Of a DNA stretch of 49,068 nt, positions 17,283 through 25,626 are shown piece after piece. A program made the translations under genes and the position numbers. Within the stretch, counting starts at the first letter, position 1; each line of letters starts with the position of its first letter. The DNA is from a bacterium (GTDB taxonomy: Bacteria > Verrucomicrobiota > Verrucomicrobiia > Opitutales > Opitutaceae), in NCBI GenBank assembly GCA_010027235.1, contig RGVP01000003.1, forward strand, positions 1 to 49,068, in the 5' to 3' direction. The notes beneath the pieces are model-generated. The model was not told the DNA's origin. It ran no database searches and saw only the letters and a program-made list of their open reading frames with translations.

Positions 17283-18140
17283 TCACGCCCGCACGGAAGG
17301 CGGCGGCGCATCCGTTTCGCCGAGGGTTCGCAGGGCGCGGCTCAGGTCGTTGGCGTGTTTGTAGCCCAGATGATGGGCCGCCGCTTTGACCTGCCAGCCG
17401 TCTTGTTCAATCAGCCGCCGGGCCTCGTCCAGTTTGAGTTGGCGGAAGTATTTGCCCGGCGTCGTTCCGGCCTGATCGAGAAAAAAGCGGCTCAAAGTGC
17501 TGGGGGCCATCCCGAGGTAATCACAGAGCGCGGGGACGGTTGCGCGAAGGGCGAGATTTTTGCCCAGCCACGACTGGGTGAGCGCCCAGCGGATATCACC
17601 CGCCGCAGGGGTGGCACGGCTGGCCCGCAGCAGCTCCACTTCCATCAAGGTCCGCAGCGCGGCAAGCGTCGCAGGCACCGAGGCATCGGCGAGGGAAACT
17701 TCCTTCCGGCATTGCACGTGAACCTGGGCTAAAAAATCCAGGGGACTGTGCGTGAGGGGCAGAAGGGAAAAGCCCTCGTTCGTTGACCGCAGTTCAGGCA
17801 CTTCCGGCCGGCCCCGCCATACCCAGACCAGAATCTCCACCGGCTTGGTGGCGTTCTGACGGATGCCAAACGGGAATCCCGGCTCAATCACCAGGGCGGC
17901 CGGAGCGCGCAGCGTCCGCACCCCTTCGTCGCTCACCATGCCCACGGAACCGCGCAGCAACACAAAGTAGTTCGTGCCTGGATCGACATGCCGGGGCAGC
18001 GGATCGCTGGCGAAATCCCGTTGCCCCCAGCCGAGGTAGATCAAGGGCAGATCGCCGCGCCCGGCCCAGTTGGGCCGCCCGGGCGGAGGGCTCAGCGTGC
18101 CGTTGGTGGAGGGAAAATCGCGCCTAGCATTTTCAGTCAT
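17283..18140 (-). CDS. AraC-family transcriptional regulator with cupin-type sensor domain
   Basis: This is a 285-residue regulator. The N-terminal half is a small beta-barrel effector domain (PGTNYFVLLRGSVGMVSDEG, ALVIEPGFPFGIRQN). The C terminus carries two helix-turn-helix units (VPALCDYLGMAPSTLSRFFL; VKAAAHHLGYKHANDLSRAL). ATG 18138-18140 is preferred, since frames upstream read low-complexity sequence. The gene is divergent from the MDR/dehydratase/SDR operon across a 154-bp gap and convergent with the GH62-like gene, whose stop is only 22 bp away. The layout suggests it controls the divergent operon in response to a sugar or sugar acid. Confidence 0.88.
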   Translation of the reverse strand: MTENARRDFPSTNGTLSPPPGRPNWAGRGDLPLIYLGWGQRDFASDPLPRHVDPGTNYFVLLRGSVGMVSDEGVRTLRAPAALVIEPGFPFGIRQNATKPVEILVWVWRGRPEVPELRSTNEGFSLLPLTHSPLDFLAQVHVQCRKEVSLADASVPATLAALRTLMEVELLRASRATPAAGDIRWALTQSWLGKNLALRATVPALCDYLGMAPSTLSRFFLDQAGTTPGKYFRQLKLDEARRLIEQDGWQVKAAAHHLGYKHANDLSRALRTLGETDAPPPSVRA

Positions 18141-18294
18141 TGTGCCTGTGAAGGCTACCTCATTGCGCTTCAGATTCCAGCCCATACCGGGCAATGTTGG
18201 GCCGTAGGTTACCCCCGTCGCACCGCCTTTGCCCAAGGGCTTTGCGCCGCTCGCCCCGCCACTCCCGCCACCCCACCCGCAATTCTCATCAATC
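18141..18294. promoter_or_regulatory. Divergent promoter region between AraC regulator and sugar-oxidation operon
   Basis: These 154 bp separate two divergently transcribed genes and must hold both promoters and probably the operator of the AraC-type regulator. I see no unambiguous boxes or inverted repeat. The call rests on gene arrangement only. Confidence 0.45.
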
Positions 18295-19311
18295 ATGAAA
18301 ACCCTTTCCCTCCAACAACCCGGTTCACTCGTCTGGAATGAGGTTCCCGCGCCGCAAGCGACCGAAGGCGAAGCGCTCGTCCGCGTCCGGCGTTGCGGTG
18401 TGTGCGGCACTGACATCCACGCGCTGGCGGGCAAACAACCATTTTTTAGTTATCCTCGCCGCCTGGGTCATGAGTTGTGCGTCGAGGTCGTGGGCGCCCC
18501 GGCGGAGAGCGGGCTGGCCGCGGGCGACGTCTGCGCGGTCGAGGCCTACTATTTTTGCGGCGCGTGCCCGGCTTGCCGCGCGGGCAAAACCAATTGCTGC
18601 AAAAACCTCAAAGTCCTCGGGGTTCACATCGATGGCGGCCACACCCCGTTCATGACCGTGCCGGCGGAAAAACTCCACCCGGCCAAAGGACTGAACCCGG
18701 ATCAAATCGCGCTGGTCGAGCCCCTCGTGATCGGCGCGCACGGTGTCGAGCGCGCGGCGATCAAGGCGGGGGAACCAACCGTTATCCTCGGCATGGGGCC
18801 GATCGGCCTCGCCGCCGCGATTTTTGCAAAAGCGGCGGGCGCGAATCTGGTCTGTGTGGACCTGCAACCCGATCGCCTGAAGTTCGCGTGCGAGACCATG
18901 CAGCTCGGCACCGCCCTGCCGGCCGATACCCACCTGACGGAAAATTTACAGGCTCATTTTGGCCAGTTGCCGTCCGTGGTGATCGACGCCACCGGCAGTC
19001 CGGCCTCAATGCGCGGCACCTTCCAACTCACCGAGCACGGCGGGCGGATTGTTTTCCTCGGCTTGTTCGTAGGCGAGATGACCTTCGACGATCCAAATTT
19101 CCATCGGCGTGAGCTCACGCTGATGGCCAGCCGAGCCGGGCTGAGCGGCACCTTCGGCGAAGTGATTCGGCTGATGCAGACCAATCAAGTGGATGTGCTG
19201 CCGCTCATCACCCACCGCTTTGACTTCGCCGATACCGCCGAACGTCTGCCCGGCATCCACCGCGAGGCCGGCTTGGTTAAAGCCATGATCGATTTCGATA
19301 AAGCCCCCTAA
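18295..19311 (+). CDS. Zinc-dependent alcohol/polyol dehydrogenase (MDR family)
   Basis: This 338-residue cytoplasmic oxidoreductase acts on a polyol, aldose or sugar acid with NAD(P). The catalytic zinc site is visible as C37 (RCGVCGTDIHA) and H59-E60 (LGHE). A structural zinc lobe has cysteines 88, 91, 94 and 102. The Rossmann motif is VILGMGPIGLAAAIFAKAAG. The start at ATG 18295 opens the canonical N terminus. It is the first gene of a tight three-gene operon (16 bp to the next). Members of this type include sugar-acid 5-dehydrogenases such as L-galactonate dehydrogenase and L-fucose dehydrogenases. I cannot choose between them. Confidence 0.9.
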   Translation: MKTLSLQQPGSLVWNEVPAPQATEGEALVRVRRCGVCGTDIHALAGKQPFFSYPRRLGHELCVEVVGAPAESGLAAGDVCAVEAYYFCGACPACRAGKTNCCKNLKVLGVHIDGGHTPFMTVPAEKLHPAKGLNPDQIALVEPLVIGAHGVERAAIKAGEPTVILGMGPIGLAAAIFAKAAGANLVCVDLQPDRLKFACETMQLGTALPADTHLTENLQAHFGQLPSVVIDATGSPASMRGTFQLTEHGGRIVFLGLFVGEMTFDDPNFHRRELTLMASRAGLSGTFGEVIRLMQTNQVDVLPLITHRFDFADTAERLPGIHREAGLVKAMIDFDKAP

Positions 19312-19327
19312 ATTACAGAAAGATACT

Positions 19328-20440
19328 ATGAAAATCACCAAACTGGAACCGATCATTCTGCACGCCCCGGTTACTCGCGGCGGCATCGCCGACAGCACAC
19401 ACAAACTCACGCACTGGGGCGCACCTGGCGTGGCGATCCACACCGACACCGGCCACATCGGTTACGGCTTTTCCGGCACCCACGCGCACCTGCCTACCGA
19501 CCGTTTGATCGTGGATTGTATTGTCCACAGCTTCGGCCCGCTCCTAGTCGGCGAAGATCCCCAAGAGGTGGTGGCGCTCTGGGAGAAACTGCACAAAAAG
19601 TCGGAAATCTACTGGGTGGGCCGCGCCGGCATCACTCACCTGGCGCTCGGGGCGATTGATATAGCGCTGTGGGATCTGAAGGCGAAAGCCGTCGGCCAGC
19701 CGCTGTGGAAACTCCTTGGCGGCTCGGCGACCAAAAAAGTCGAGGCCTACAACACCGACGGCGGGTGGTTGAACTGGTCGCTCGAAACGATGGTGAGCGA
19801 TTGCAAACGCCTGGTCGAGGAGGAGGGCTATCGCGCGGTCAAACTCAAGGTCGGCGGGCCCAATCCGCGGGAAGACCTCCGCCGCGTCGAGGCCGTGCGC
19901 CAGGCCCTCGGCCCCGATATCCGCATCATGACCGACGCCAACGGCCGCTGGACTTTGCCCCAAGCGATCCAAACCGCCGGACGCCTGGTGGACTTCGACA
20001 TCGCCTGGATCGAGGAGCCGATCTACTTCGACGACGTCGAGGGGCATCGCCGCCTGGCCGAGACCATCTCCACTCCAATCGCCCTCGGGGAGCAACTTTA
20101 CCTGACCTCGCAATTCCGCGATTTCATCCACGCGGGGGCCGTGCACTACGTCCAGCCGGATGTGGTGCGCCTCGCCGGCATCACGGAGTTTTGGCAGGTC
20201 GCCGACCTGGCGCGTTGTTACAGCCTGCCGGTCGTGCCGCACGTCGGCGATATGTGTCAGGTGCACCAGCATGTCTGCTTCGCGCATCCGGCATGTTCGT
20301 TACTCGAGTATATTCCGTGGCTGCGCGACTGGATGGATAAGCCGGCGCAAATCGTGGACGGTTTTTACGTCGCGCCGGAAACACCCGGCGCGGGCATGAC
20401 ACCCAGCCGCAAGGCTCTCGCGGAAATCAACAAAATCTAA
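19328..20440 (+). CDS. Enolase-superfamily sugar-acid dehydratase (mandelate racemase subgroup)
   Basis: This 370-residue Mg2+ enzyme probably dehydrates an aldonic acid to a 2-keto-3-deoxy acid. Residues of the mandelate racemase subgroup are visible: K172-x-K174 in KLKVGG, D203 (TDANG), E229/E230 (WIEEP) and E255 (GEQ) for the metal. The D278 (VQPD)-H305 (PHVGD) dyad acts as the second base. The length is shorter than the well-known L-fuconate dehydratases (~430-440), so a different acid sugar such as galactonate, arabinonate or rhamnonate is possible. The next gene starts two bases after its stop, and MDR and SDR genes flank it. This is the expected order for non-phosphorylative sugar oxidation. 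Confidence 0.9.
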   Translation: MKITKLEPIILHAPVTRGGIADSTHKLTHWGAPGVAIHTDTGHIGYGFSGTHAHLPTDRLIVDCIVHSFGPLLVGEDPQEVVALWEKLHKKSEIYWVGRAGITHLALGAIDIALWDLKAKAVGQPLWKLLGGSATKKVEAYNTDGGWLNWSLETMVSDCKRLVEEEGYRAVKLKVGGPNPREDLRRVEAVRQALGPDIRIMTDANGRWTLPQAIQTAGRLVDFDIAWIEEPIYFDDVEGHRRLAETISTPIALGEQLYLTSQFRDFIHAGAVHYVQPDVVRLAGITEFWQVADLARCYSLPVVPHVGDMCQVHQHVCFAHPACSLLEYIPWLRDWMDKPAQIVDGFYVAPETPGAGMTPSRKALAEINKI

Positions 20441-20442
20441 CC

Positions 20443-21216
20443 ATGACCACCGCCTCAATAAACCCCTTTCGCCTCGATGGAGAAACCGCGCTGATCACGG
20501 GTGGAGGTTCCGGCATTGGGCTGGGCATCGTCCGATGCATGGTTCAGGCCGGCGCAAAAGTCGTCTTGGTGGGTCGCCGCGAAGATCAATTGATCCAGGC
20601 CTGCGCCGAGCTGGGGGCGCTGGCTTCCTACGTTGCCCACGATGTCACGCGGCTCGACGCGGCGGGCGAACTGGTGGCCGCCGCCCAAAAGGTCGCGCAA
20701 GGCCCCGTGACGATTCTGGTCAATAATGCCGGCACACATCTCAAGAAGCCCGCCACCGAGACGAGCCCGGAGGATTTCCAAAGTGTGCTCAACACCCATG
20801 TGCTCGCCGCGCACTCGCTGACGCGGGCGCTCATTCCCGGCATGGTGGCGCAAGGCAAAGGCTCCATCCTCTTCACCTCGTCCATGGCTGCCTTCATGGG
20901 CGTGCCGCTGGTGTTGGCCTATGCGGCGGCCAAGAGCGCTTACTTTGGCATGGTCTCCACGCTTTCCGCCGAGCTCAGCGCCAAGGGCGTGCGGGTAAAT
21001 GCCATCGCGCCCGGCTGGATTTTTAGCGAGATGTCGCGCAAGGCACTCGAAAGCGATCCGGCACGCAAGGCCAAGGTGTTGTCCCGCATCCAAATGGGCC
21101 GCATGGGTGAGCCGGCCGACATCGGCCATGCGGCGGTCTATCTCAGTTCAGCGGCGGCCGGCTATGTGACAGGCGTCACTCTGCCGGTCGATGGCGGAGC
21201 CTCCGTGGGCTTTTGA
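20443..21216 (+). CDS. Short-chain dehydrogenase/reductase (gluconate 5-dehydrogenase / KduD-like)
   Basis: This 257-residue classical SDR has TGGGSGIG (19-26), NNAG (94-97), catalytic S147, Y160 and K164 (YAAAK), and the C-terminal GYVTGVTLPVDGG. The best resemblance by eye is to gluconate 5-dehydrogenase or 2-keto-3-deoxy-acid dehydrogenases. It is separated by two bases from the dehydratase. It may oxidise the keto-deoxy acid made there, as in the L-fucose and L-rhamnose non-phosphorylative pathways, or interconvert keto-sugar acids before dehydration. It is the last gene of the operon, and the DhaL-like gene converges on it 76 bp downstream. No clear terminator hairpin is seen between them. 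Confidence 0.9.
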   Translation: MTTASINPFRLDGETALITGGGSGIGLGIVRCMVQAGAKVVLVGRREDQLIQACAELGALASYVAHDVTRLDAAGELVAAAQKVAQGPVTILVNNAGTHLKKPATETSPEDFQSVLNTHVLAAHSLTRALIPGMVAQGKGSILFTSSMAAFMGVPLVLAYAAAKSAYFGMVSTLSAELSAKGVRVNAIAPGWIFSEMSRKALESDPARKAKVLSRIQMGRMGEPADIGHAAVYLSSAAAGYVTGVTLPVDGGASVGF

Positions 21217-21292
21217 GATTTCTGGGACTTGAAGTTGCAGGTCGTGGTGGTTGGGTTTGCCGATTTTCGGCTGTGAATGCGCCTGCACGCTC

Positions 21293-21934
21293 TCAATCTT
21301 GCAGACTTGCCGCGATGCCGCCGTGAAGGGCTTGGAGAATAAGAAAACTGGAAACGGCGCCGGCATCCAAGACACCTCGCGAGCGTTCTCCGAGTCGGGC
21401 TGAGCGCCCGATTTTCGCCACCAGGGCGCGGGTCGATTCCTTGCCCGCCTCGGCTGCAGCGGTGCTCCTTTGCAGCGCCTGCGTAAAGTCCGCTTTGTCC
21501 GCCAAGGCGCATTGAAATGCCTGGTAGGCCGGCACTAGCGTATCGATCAGTGACTTGTCCCCGACTTTGGCCCCGCCAATCTCCATGACCGCTTCGGTGG
21601 CGGCCTGGAGCATCGTGCCGTAATTTTCGGCGCTGATATTCTCCAGGCTTTTCGAGTGGCGCCACAGCGCCTTGAAAAACGAGCCGTAAAGCGGCCCCAT
21701 GGAGCCGCCGATGTCCTCCATTAGGGCTTGCGCGACGACGCGGCAGGCTTCTGAGAAGGTGTGCCCGTCCTCCAACCGCTCGCCTGCCATGGTGAAGCCC
21801 TTGTTCATATTCACACCATGGTCGCCGTCGCCGATTTCACCGTCCACACTGCCAAGGTAGTCTTTATTGGCCTGGATGGTCCTTACGATGCAGCGCACAA
21901 TAGCGGCACCCTCTTTGTTTTTGAAATAGTTCAC
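21293..21934 (-). CDS. dhaL: Dihydroxyacetone kinase subunit DhaL-like
   Basis: This is the ATP/ADP-binding subunit of a dihydroxyacetone-type kinase, 213 residues from GTG 21934. Family motifs are EIGDGDHGVNM (Mg2+-binding Asps, D31, D36 and D38), GGSMGPLYGSFF, KVGDKSLIDTLVPA and ARLGERSRGVLDAGA. The frame remains open to another GTG at 22006, which would overlap dhaK by 31 bp. I prefer 21934 because it opens the conserved helix (NYFKNKEGAAIV), but no clear ribosome-binding site supports either. It is the last gene of the minus-strand cluster. No DhaM (PTS phosphoryl donor) gene is nearby, so this split kinase may use ATP directly. Confidence 0.88.
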   Translation of the reverse strand: MNYFKNKEGAAIVRCIVRTIQANKDYLGSVDGEIGDGDHGVNMNKGFTMAGERLEDGHTFSEACRVVAQALMEDIGGSMGPLYGSFFKALWRHSKSLENISAENYGTMLQAATEAVMEIGGAKVGDKSLIDTLVPAYQAFQCALADKADFTQALQRSTAAAEAGKESTRALVAKIGRSARLGERSRGVLDAGAVSSFLILQALHGGIAASLQD

Positions 21935-21975
21935 AGGATTATGTTTTGGGGTATATGCTACCGTCGTCTGCACGA

Positions 21976-22977
21976 TCAGAACTGTTTTAAGGCGACCGCA
22001 TTGCACTTTATATCCAGCAATTGCTTCAGTTCGTCATCGAGTTTCATCAGCGTGAGGGTCACGCCCATCATGTCTAGGGAAGAGAAATAATTCCCAACAT
22101 AGGACTTATGAATGTTGATATTTTGGCTCTGTAGAATCTCTGCGACCTTGCGAAAAAAAACATACAACTCGTTGACGGGAGTGGCGCCTAAACCAGATAC
22201 TAGGATGGCAACCTCGCAACCCGGCGCAAAGGGCAGGTCGGGGAGGATGTGCTCCAGCGCCAGCGAAGCCATCTCATCGGCGGTCTTCAGCTCGGTAATA
22301 GCAAGGCCCGGTTCGCCGTGGTGGCCGATACCGAACTCCATCGTGCCGGGTTTAATAAAGAAGTTCGGCTTGCCCACGGCGGGAATGGTGCAGGAACTTA
22401 GGCCGATGCCTACGCTTCGCGTATGGTCGATGGCTTTCTGGGCCGAGGCGATGACTTCGTCGAGACTGCCGCCCAAGGCCGCTCTCGCCCCGCCTATTTT
22501 CCACATAAAAATCTCGCCCGCCACTCCGCGACGTTTGTGGGGTTCCGATTTAGGGGCCGATACCACGTCGTCGTTGGCGACCACGCTTTTCACGGCGATG
22601 CCGTCATCATCCGCGTCGATCTTGGCCATTTTCACATTCATATTGTCGCCCGAGTAATTGCCGTAAAGCACGGCGACACCCCGGCCGGAATCCGCCGCCT
22701 TGATGGCATCGGTGAAGGATTTTGCGGTGGGGGACGAAAAGATCTCCCCCACGGCCACGGCATCCAGCATATTCTCTCCGATATAGCCGATGAAGGCCGG
22801 CTCATGGCCGGAGCCACCACCTGTGATCACGCCCACTTTGCCGGGGACGGGGGACTGCTTGTATTTGAGGACACGATGATTGTTTGGAACTCGGGCCACG
22901 AGGTCGGCGTGCGTGGCAGCAAAGCCGTCCAGCATCTCATTCACTACGTCGTCAGGGTTATTGATTATACGTTGCAT
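21976..22977 (-). CDS. dhaK: Dihydroxyacetone kinase subunit DhaK-like
   Basis: This is the substrate-binding subunit, 333 residues. It has GGGSGHEP with H58, GNYSGDNMNV with D111, and GIGHHGEPG, where H220 corresponds to the His that binds the substrate carbonyl covalently in DhaK. The paralogous kinases act on dihydroxyacetone, L- or D-erythrulose and other short ketoses. ATG 22975-22977 gives the standard N terminus (MQRIINNPDDVV). It lies between a cupin gene (34 bp away) and the DhaL-like gene (41 bp away). The partnership with an RpiB-like isomerase upstream favours a C4 or C5 ketose rather than dihydroxyacetone itself. That is inference. Confidence 0.93.
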   Translation of the reverse strand: MQRIINNPDDVVNEMLDGFAATHADLVARVPNNHRVLKYKQSPVPGKVGVITGGGSGHEPAFIGYIGENMLDAVAVGEIFSSPTAKSFTDAIKAADSGRGVAVLYGNYSGDNMNVKMAKIDADDDGIAVKSVVANDDVVSAPKSEPHKRRGVAGEIFMWKIGGARAALGGSLDEVIASAQKAIDHTRSVGIGLSSCTIPAVGKPNFFIKPGTMEFGIGHHGEPGLAITELKTADEMASLALEHILPDLPFAPGCEVAILVSGLGATPVNELYVFFRKVAEILQSQNINIHKSYVGNYFSSLDMMGVTLTLMKLDDELKQLLDIKCNAVALKQF

Positions 22978-23011
22978 GGGTGTGGTTTTATGGGGAACGG
23001 GGGAGGTGGAA

Positions 23012-23395
23012 CTAGTCCGGAAAAACCACCTCTTCATGGAGGAGGTAATCGGCAAAAGTTGCGGCGGGCGTAAAGAAGCAGGCGACCTTCATATCCTCGT
23101 CGGACGAATTTCGGAGCATATGGATACAGCCTGCGGTAAAAAGGATGGCGGAGCCTTGACGGACCTCCGAAACCACGCCGTCGATATAAACCTTCCCGCT
23201 GCCGCTCAACAAATAGACCACCTCGTCGTGTTTGGGATGCGAGTGGGCGGGCTTTACAGTATTGCCGGCCCTGATGTTGACCACGTTCATGGAGAAGCCC
23301 TTCGACTCCACCAAGTCTGGCGTGTAGAGCCATTTCAAAGAGCGTCCCGGGAGTTCTTGAAAGGGTATTTCGTCTTCTTGTATTATTTTACTCAT
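23012..23395 (-). CDS. Small single-domain cupin
   Basis: This 127-residue cytoplasmic beta-barrel has cupin motif 1 residues H51, H53 and E58 (PAHSHPKHDEVVYLLSG) and motif 2 His92 (AGCIHMLRN), so a metal site is likely intact. Small cupins like this act as sugar isomerases or epimerases, lyases or binding proteins. Nothing in the sequence picks one. Its place between the propeller-like gene and DhaK suggests a step or sensor in the same pathway. Gaps are 34 bp to dhaK and 51 bp to the upstream gene. Confidence 0.85.
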   Translation of the reverse strand: MSKIIQEDEIPFQELPGRSLKWLYTPDLVESKGFSMNVVNIRAGNTVKPAHSHPKHDEVVYLLSGSGKVYIDGVVSEVRQGSAILFTAGCIHMLRNSSDEDMKVACFFTPAATFADYLLHEEVVFPD

Positions 23396-23446
23396 GGTGA
23401 GGGATGTGCTTTGTGGGCTTTAGAAAGAATTGGGGCGGGTGGGGTA

Positions 23447-24457
23447 TCAGGAATAGAGAGCGACCTCGTTTTTTACCTGGTTGGCGCTAAGGATGTAGTC
23501 CGTGCCCTTGTGCGTGAAGAGGCGCGTTTGCGTCGGTCCAACCCCGGTCTCAAGAATGATGCGTTCTATGGCCCCGTTCGCGAAATCCACCACCTTGTGC
23601 AGCTCAAGCGCCAAGGTATCACGGCGGCTCCCTACTACGATTACAAGTTCCCCCTTGAACGTGCCGGCGCAGAGTCCGTGGCCGAAGCTCAAAGGTGACG
23701 TGTAACGACGCTCCCAAGTCTGATCTTTCTTCTTATAGATATTGAGGGTGTTGCCGTGAAATAGCTCGATAGTAACGAGCTCGTCCACGCCGTCATGATC
23801 GAGGTCGATGAAGACAAATTCGCTCACTTCCGTATCAAAAAGGCGGGTAACCGCATACGAGCCCGTCGCTTGGGGTCGGATCGCAAAGATGCCTTCGGTG
23901 CCCGAGACGCAAAGGCAGTCCTCGCCGTCTATGGCGGATTTAGTCATGCCGTGGTTGCGGTAAAGGTTATCCATGATGAGCGTCGGTTTCCAGTCGCAGG
24001 AATCCGGATCGCCCACCTTTACCCCGTAAACCTCGCCGGCTTGTTTCCAGTCCTCTGGGTTGGCCTTATGTTTGCTACAAGTTCCTATTAAAAGGTGGCT
24101 TGCACCCTCCACGGTGAGGAATTCGCAGCGGTGGGAAAAGGGGAGCGCAATGACCATACGTGAGGACCAGGCTCCATCCTTTTTTGTATGAAGAAAGATT
24201 CCCGCCTCCAGCCCGATGAAGGGCGGGAAGAGTCCCATCACCGAGACGAGGTGGTGATCGCTTCCGGGCACCGGCACCAAACTCATGGTGCCGCCGGGAG
24301 CCGGAGCAATCTCAACGGGTTCTCGATTTTCGAAATCAAGCAGATAGGAGGGATGCGGTCGCTCCGATCCGGCGCCGACACACAGTCGGTCGCCGACGGA
24401 GAAAACGTTGGCTGTATAGACATAAGGCAGTTCGAGAATCTTTTGTTTGGTGAGCAT
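23447..24457 (-). CDS. Cytoplasmic beta-propeller-like (FG-GAP/VCBS-type) protein, function unknown
   Basis: This 336-residue protein consists of repeated beta-rich units, for example EFVFIDLDHDGVDELVTIEL, which carries the D-x-D-x-D-G Ca2+-loop typical of FG-GAP/VCBS repeats. Others are GKVGD-like turns and repeated TLxLYK-type strands. It has no signal peptide or transmembrane segment, which is odd because such propellers are usually exported. Its stop-to-start distance to the RpiB-like gene is 3 bp, so it is firmly in the operon. It may be a scaffold, a sugar-phosphate-binding protein or an unrecognised lactonase-like enzyme. I can give no function. Confidence 0.75.
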   Translation of the reverse strand: MLTKQKILELPYVYTANVFSVGDRLCVGAGSERPHPSYLLDFENREPVEIAPAPGGTMSLVPVPGSDHHLVSVMGLFPPFIGLEAGIFLHTKKDGAWSSRMVIALPFSHRCEFLTVEGASHLLIGTCSKHKANPEDWKQAGEVYGVKVGDPDSCDWKPTLIMDNLYRNHGMTKSAIDGEDCLCVSGTEGIFAIRPQATGSYAVTRLFDTEVSEFVFIDLDHDGVDELVTIELFHGNTLNIYKKKDQTWERRYTSPLSFGHGLCAGTFKGELVIVVGSRRDTLALELHKVVDFANGAIERIILETGVGPTQTRLFTHKGTDYILSANQVKNEVALYS

Positions 24458-24460
24458 AAA

Positions 24461-24922
24461 TTATAATGAAGTTGAGGTGGTGTAGGAGCTTTCGATTTCA
24501 TGTATACGGTCGATCTTGGCCTGGGAGCGTCCGCCGACTTCGTAGGTTGAGTTCATCCAGATGGTAAGGAGGGCCTTGGCTTGTTCCGGGCCCATGACCT
24601 GAGCGCCAAAAGTGAGGATGTTGATATTGTTGCTTTTAATAGAGCGCTCGACCGAGTAGGCATCCGCCGCCACCGCCGCATACGCCCCGGGGACTTTATT
24701 TGCGGTCAATGCCACGCCTATACCCGTGCCGCACAGTAATATGCCGCGCGGGTGTTTGCCGGCAGCGACGGCGCGGGCCACATCCAATGCGGTGTTGGCG
24801 TAGATGGGATCATCACTTCCGTAGTCACTCGTTTCGTAACCGATGGTGTGCAGATGTTTTACCAGTAACGTTTTTAACTCCGCAGCGTTCGGGTCGCACC
24901 CGATGGCGATGGTGGTATTCAT
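24461..24922 (-). CDS. RpiB/LacA/LacB-family sugar-phosphate isomerase
   Basis: This 153-residue isomerase interconverts aldose and ketose phosphates. It has the catalytic C64 and T66 in LCGTGIGVALTANK. Two residues conserved in true ribose-5-phosphate isomerase B are changed. The His of G-S-D-H-A-G is Pro11 (IGCDPNAAELK), and the His before N-x-N in the E-H-N-x-A-N-V segment is Ser97 (SNNINIL). This points to a substrate other than ribose 5-phosphate. Related enzymes act on erythrose-4-phosphate/erythrulose-4-phosphate (EryI type) or galactose-6-phosphate (LacAB). With the DhaK/DhaL pair, a tetrulose phosphate pathway is attractive but unproven. Confidence 0.88.
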   Translation of the reverse strand: MNTTIAIGCDPNAAELKTLLVKHLHTIGYETSDYGSDDPIYANTALDVARAVAAGKHPRGILLCGTGIGVALTANKVPGAYAAVAADAYSVERSIKSNNINILTFGAQVMGPEQAKALLTIWMNSTYEVGGRSQAKIDRIHEIESSYTTSTSL

Positions 24923-24945
24923 GGTATTTGGGGGGCGTTTACGCG

Positions 24946-25626
24946 TTACTCCATAGCTTCCAGCATTTCGCGGATCTTGGTGAAGCCGGTGCGCCCGCTG
25001 TTAAAAATGGGGACTTTGCAGTCCCCCAGCATGGGTTCGAGAGCGCTCATGGAGAGCTGCGCCAGCACGATGGTATCCACCGTTTTGGCCAGGCTAGCGA
25101 TTTCCCGCAGAAGCAATTCGTTGTGCCGGGCGACGTTGCCCTTTTTGATTTCGGCGAAGGCTTCGCTACAAAGGACGGTGGTGACGTCGATATCTTTTCC
25201 CGCTTCGGCGGAGGCCAGATGCAAGAGGCGCTCCGAGGCCGGCACGGTGGTGGGGACGGTGGCGAGCAGTCCAATCTTCCTACCCTGTTGGACCGCCAGA
25301 TCCATCATGGGGCGATCAATTTGTAGCATTGGGGTCGTGATCATCGGCCTTGCTACTTCGACGGCGCGATTAAAGGTCGAACAGGCGAGAAGGATGACAT
25401 CCACCCCCGCGCCTTGCAGCATATGCGCGTAGGTTGTGAACTTATAGAAGTTTTCCTTGGGAATGATGCCCGGCGCGCAGGCGAAATTTGAGTTTTGCAC
25501 CGTATCATCCACATGATGGACGATTTTTACCTCCGGTAGGATCGAATCTATAAACGGTTGAACGGCTCGGCTGGTGAGTAGAGCGGCGTGGATGATTCCG
25601 ACGGTTCTTTGGCTGATATCTTTCAT
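24946..25626 (-). CDS. Aspartate/glutamate racemase-superfamily protein lacking second Cys
   Basis: This 226-residue protein has the tandem alpha/beta fold of the Asp/Glu/hydantoin racemase superfamily. The first catalytic Cys is present (C82 in LLACSTFNRAVE). At the position of the second, the sequence reads VLAQLSMSALEP with no Cys, so classic two-base racemisation is unlikely. One-Cys members include decarboxylases and isomerases. The gene is 23 bp from the RpiB-like gene and 127 bp from the XRE-cupin gene. This makes it the first structural gene of the DhaK/DhaL cluster. The reaction is unknown, and a carbon-acid isomerisation on a sugar-derived acid would fit. Confidence 0.85.
   Translation of the reverse strand: MKDISQRTVGIIHAALLTSRAVQPFIDSILPEVKIVHHVDDTVQNSNFACAPGIIPKENFYKFTTYAHMLQGAGVDVILLACSTFNRAVEVARPMITTPMLQIDRPMMDLAVQQGRKIGLLATVPTTVPASERLLHLASAEAGKDIDVTTVLCSEAFAEIKKGNVARHNELLLREIASLAKTVDTIVLAQLSMSALEPMLGDCKVPIFNSGRTGFTKIREMLEAME

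Noticed and set aside
21293-22977. DhaK/DhaL as a PTS-dependent dihydroxyacetone kinase
   Set aside because: No DhaM or other PTS component is encoded nearby. The call is kept as DhaK/DhaL-like with an open substrate and donor.
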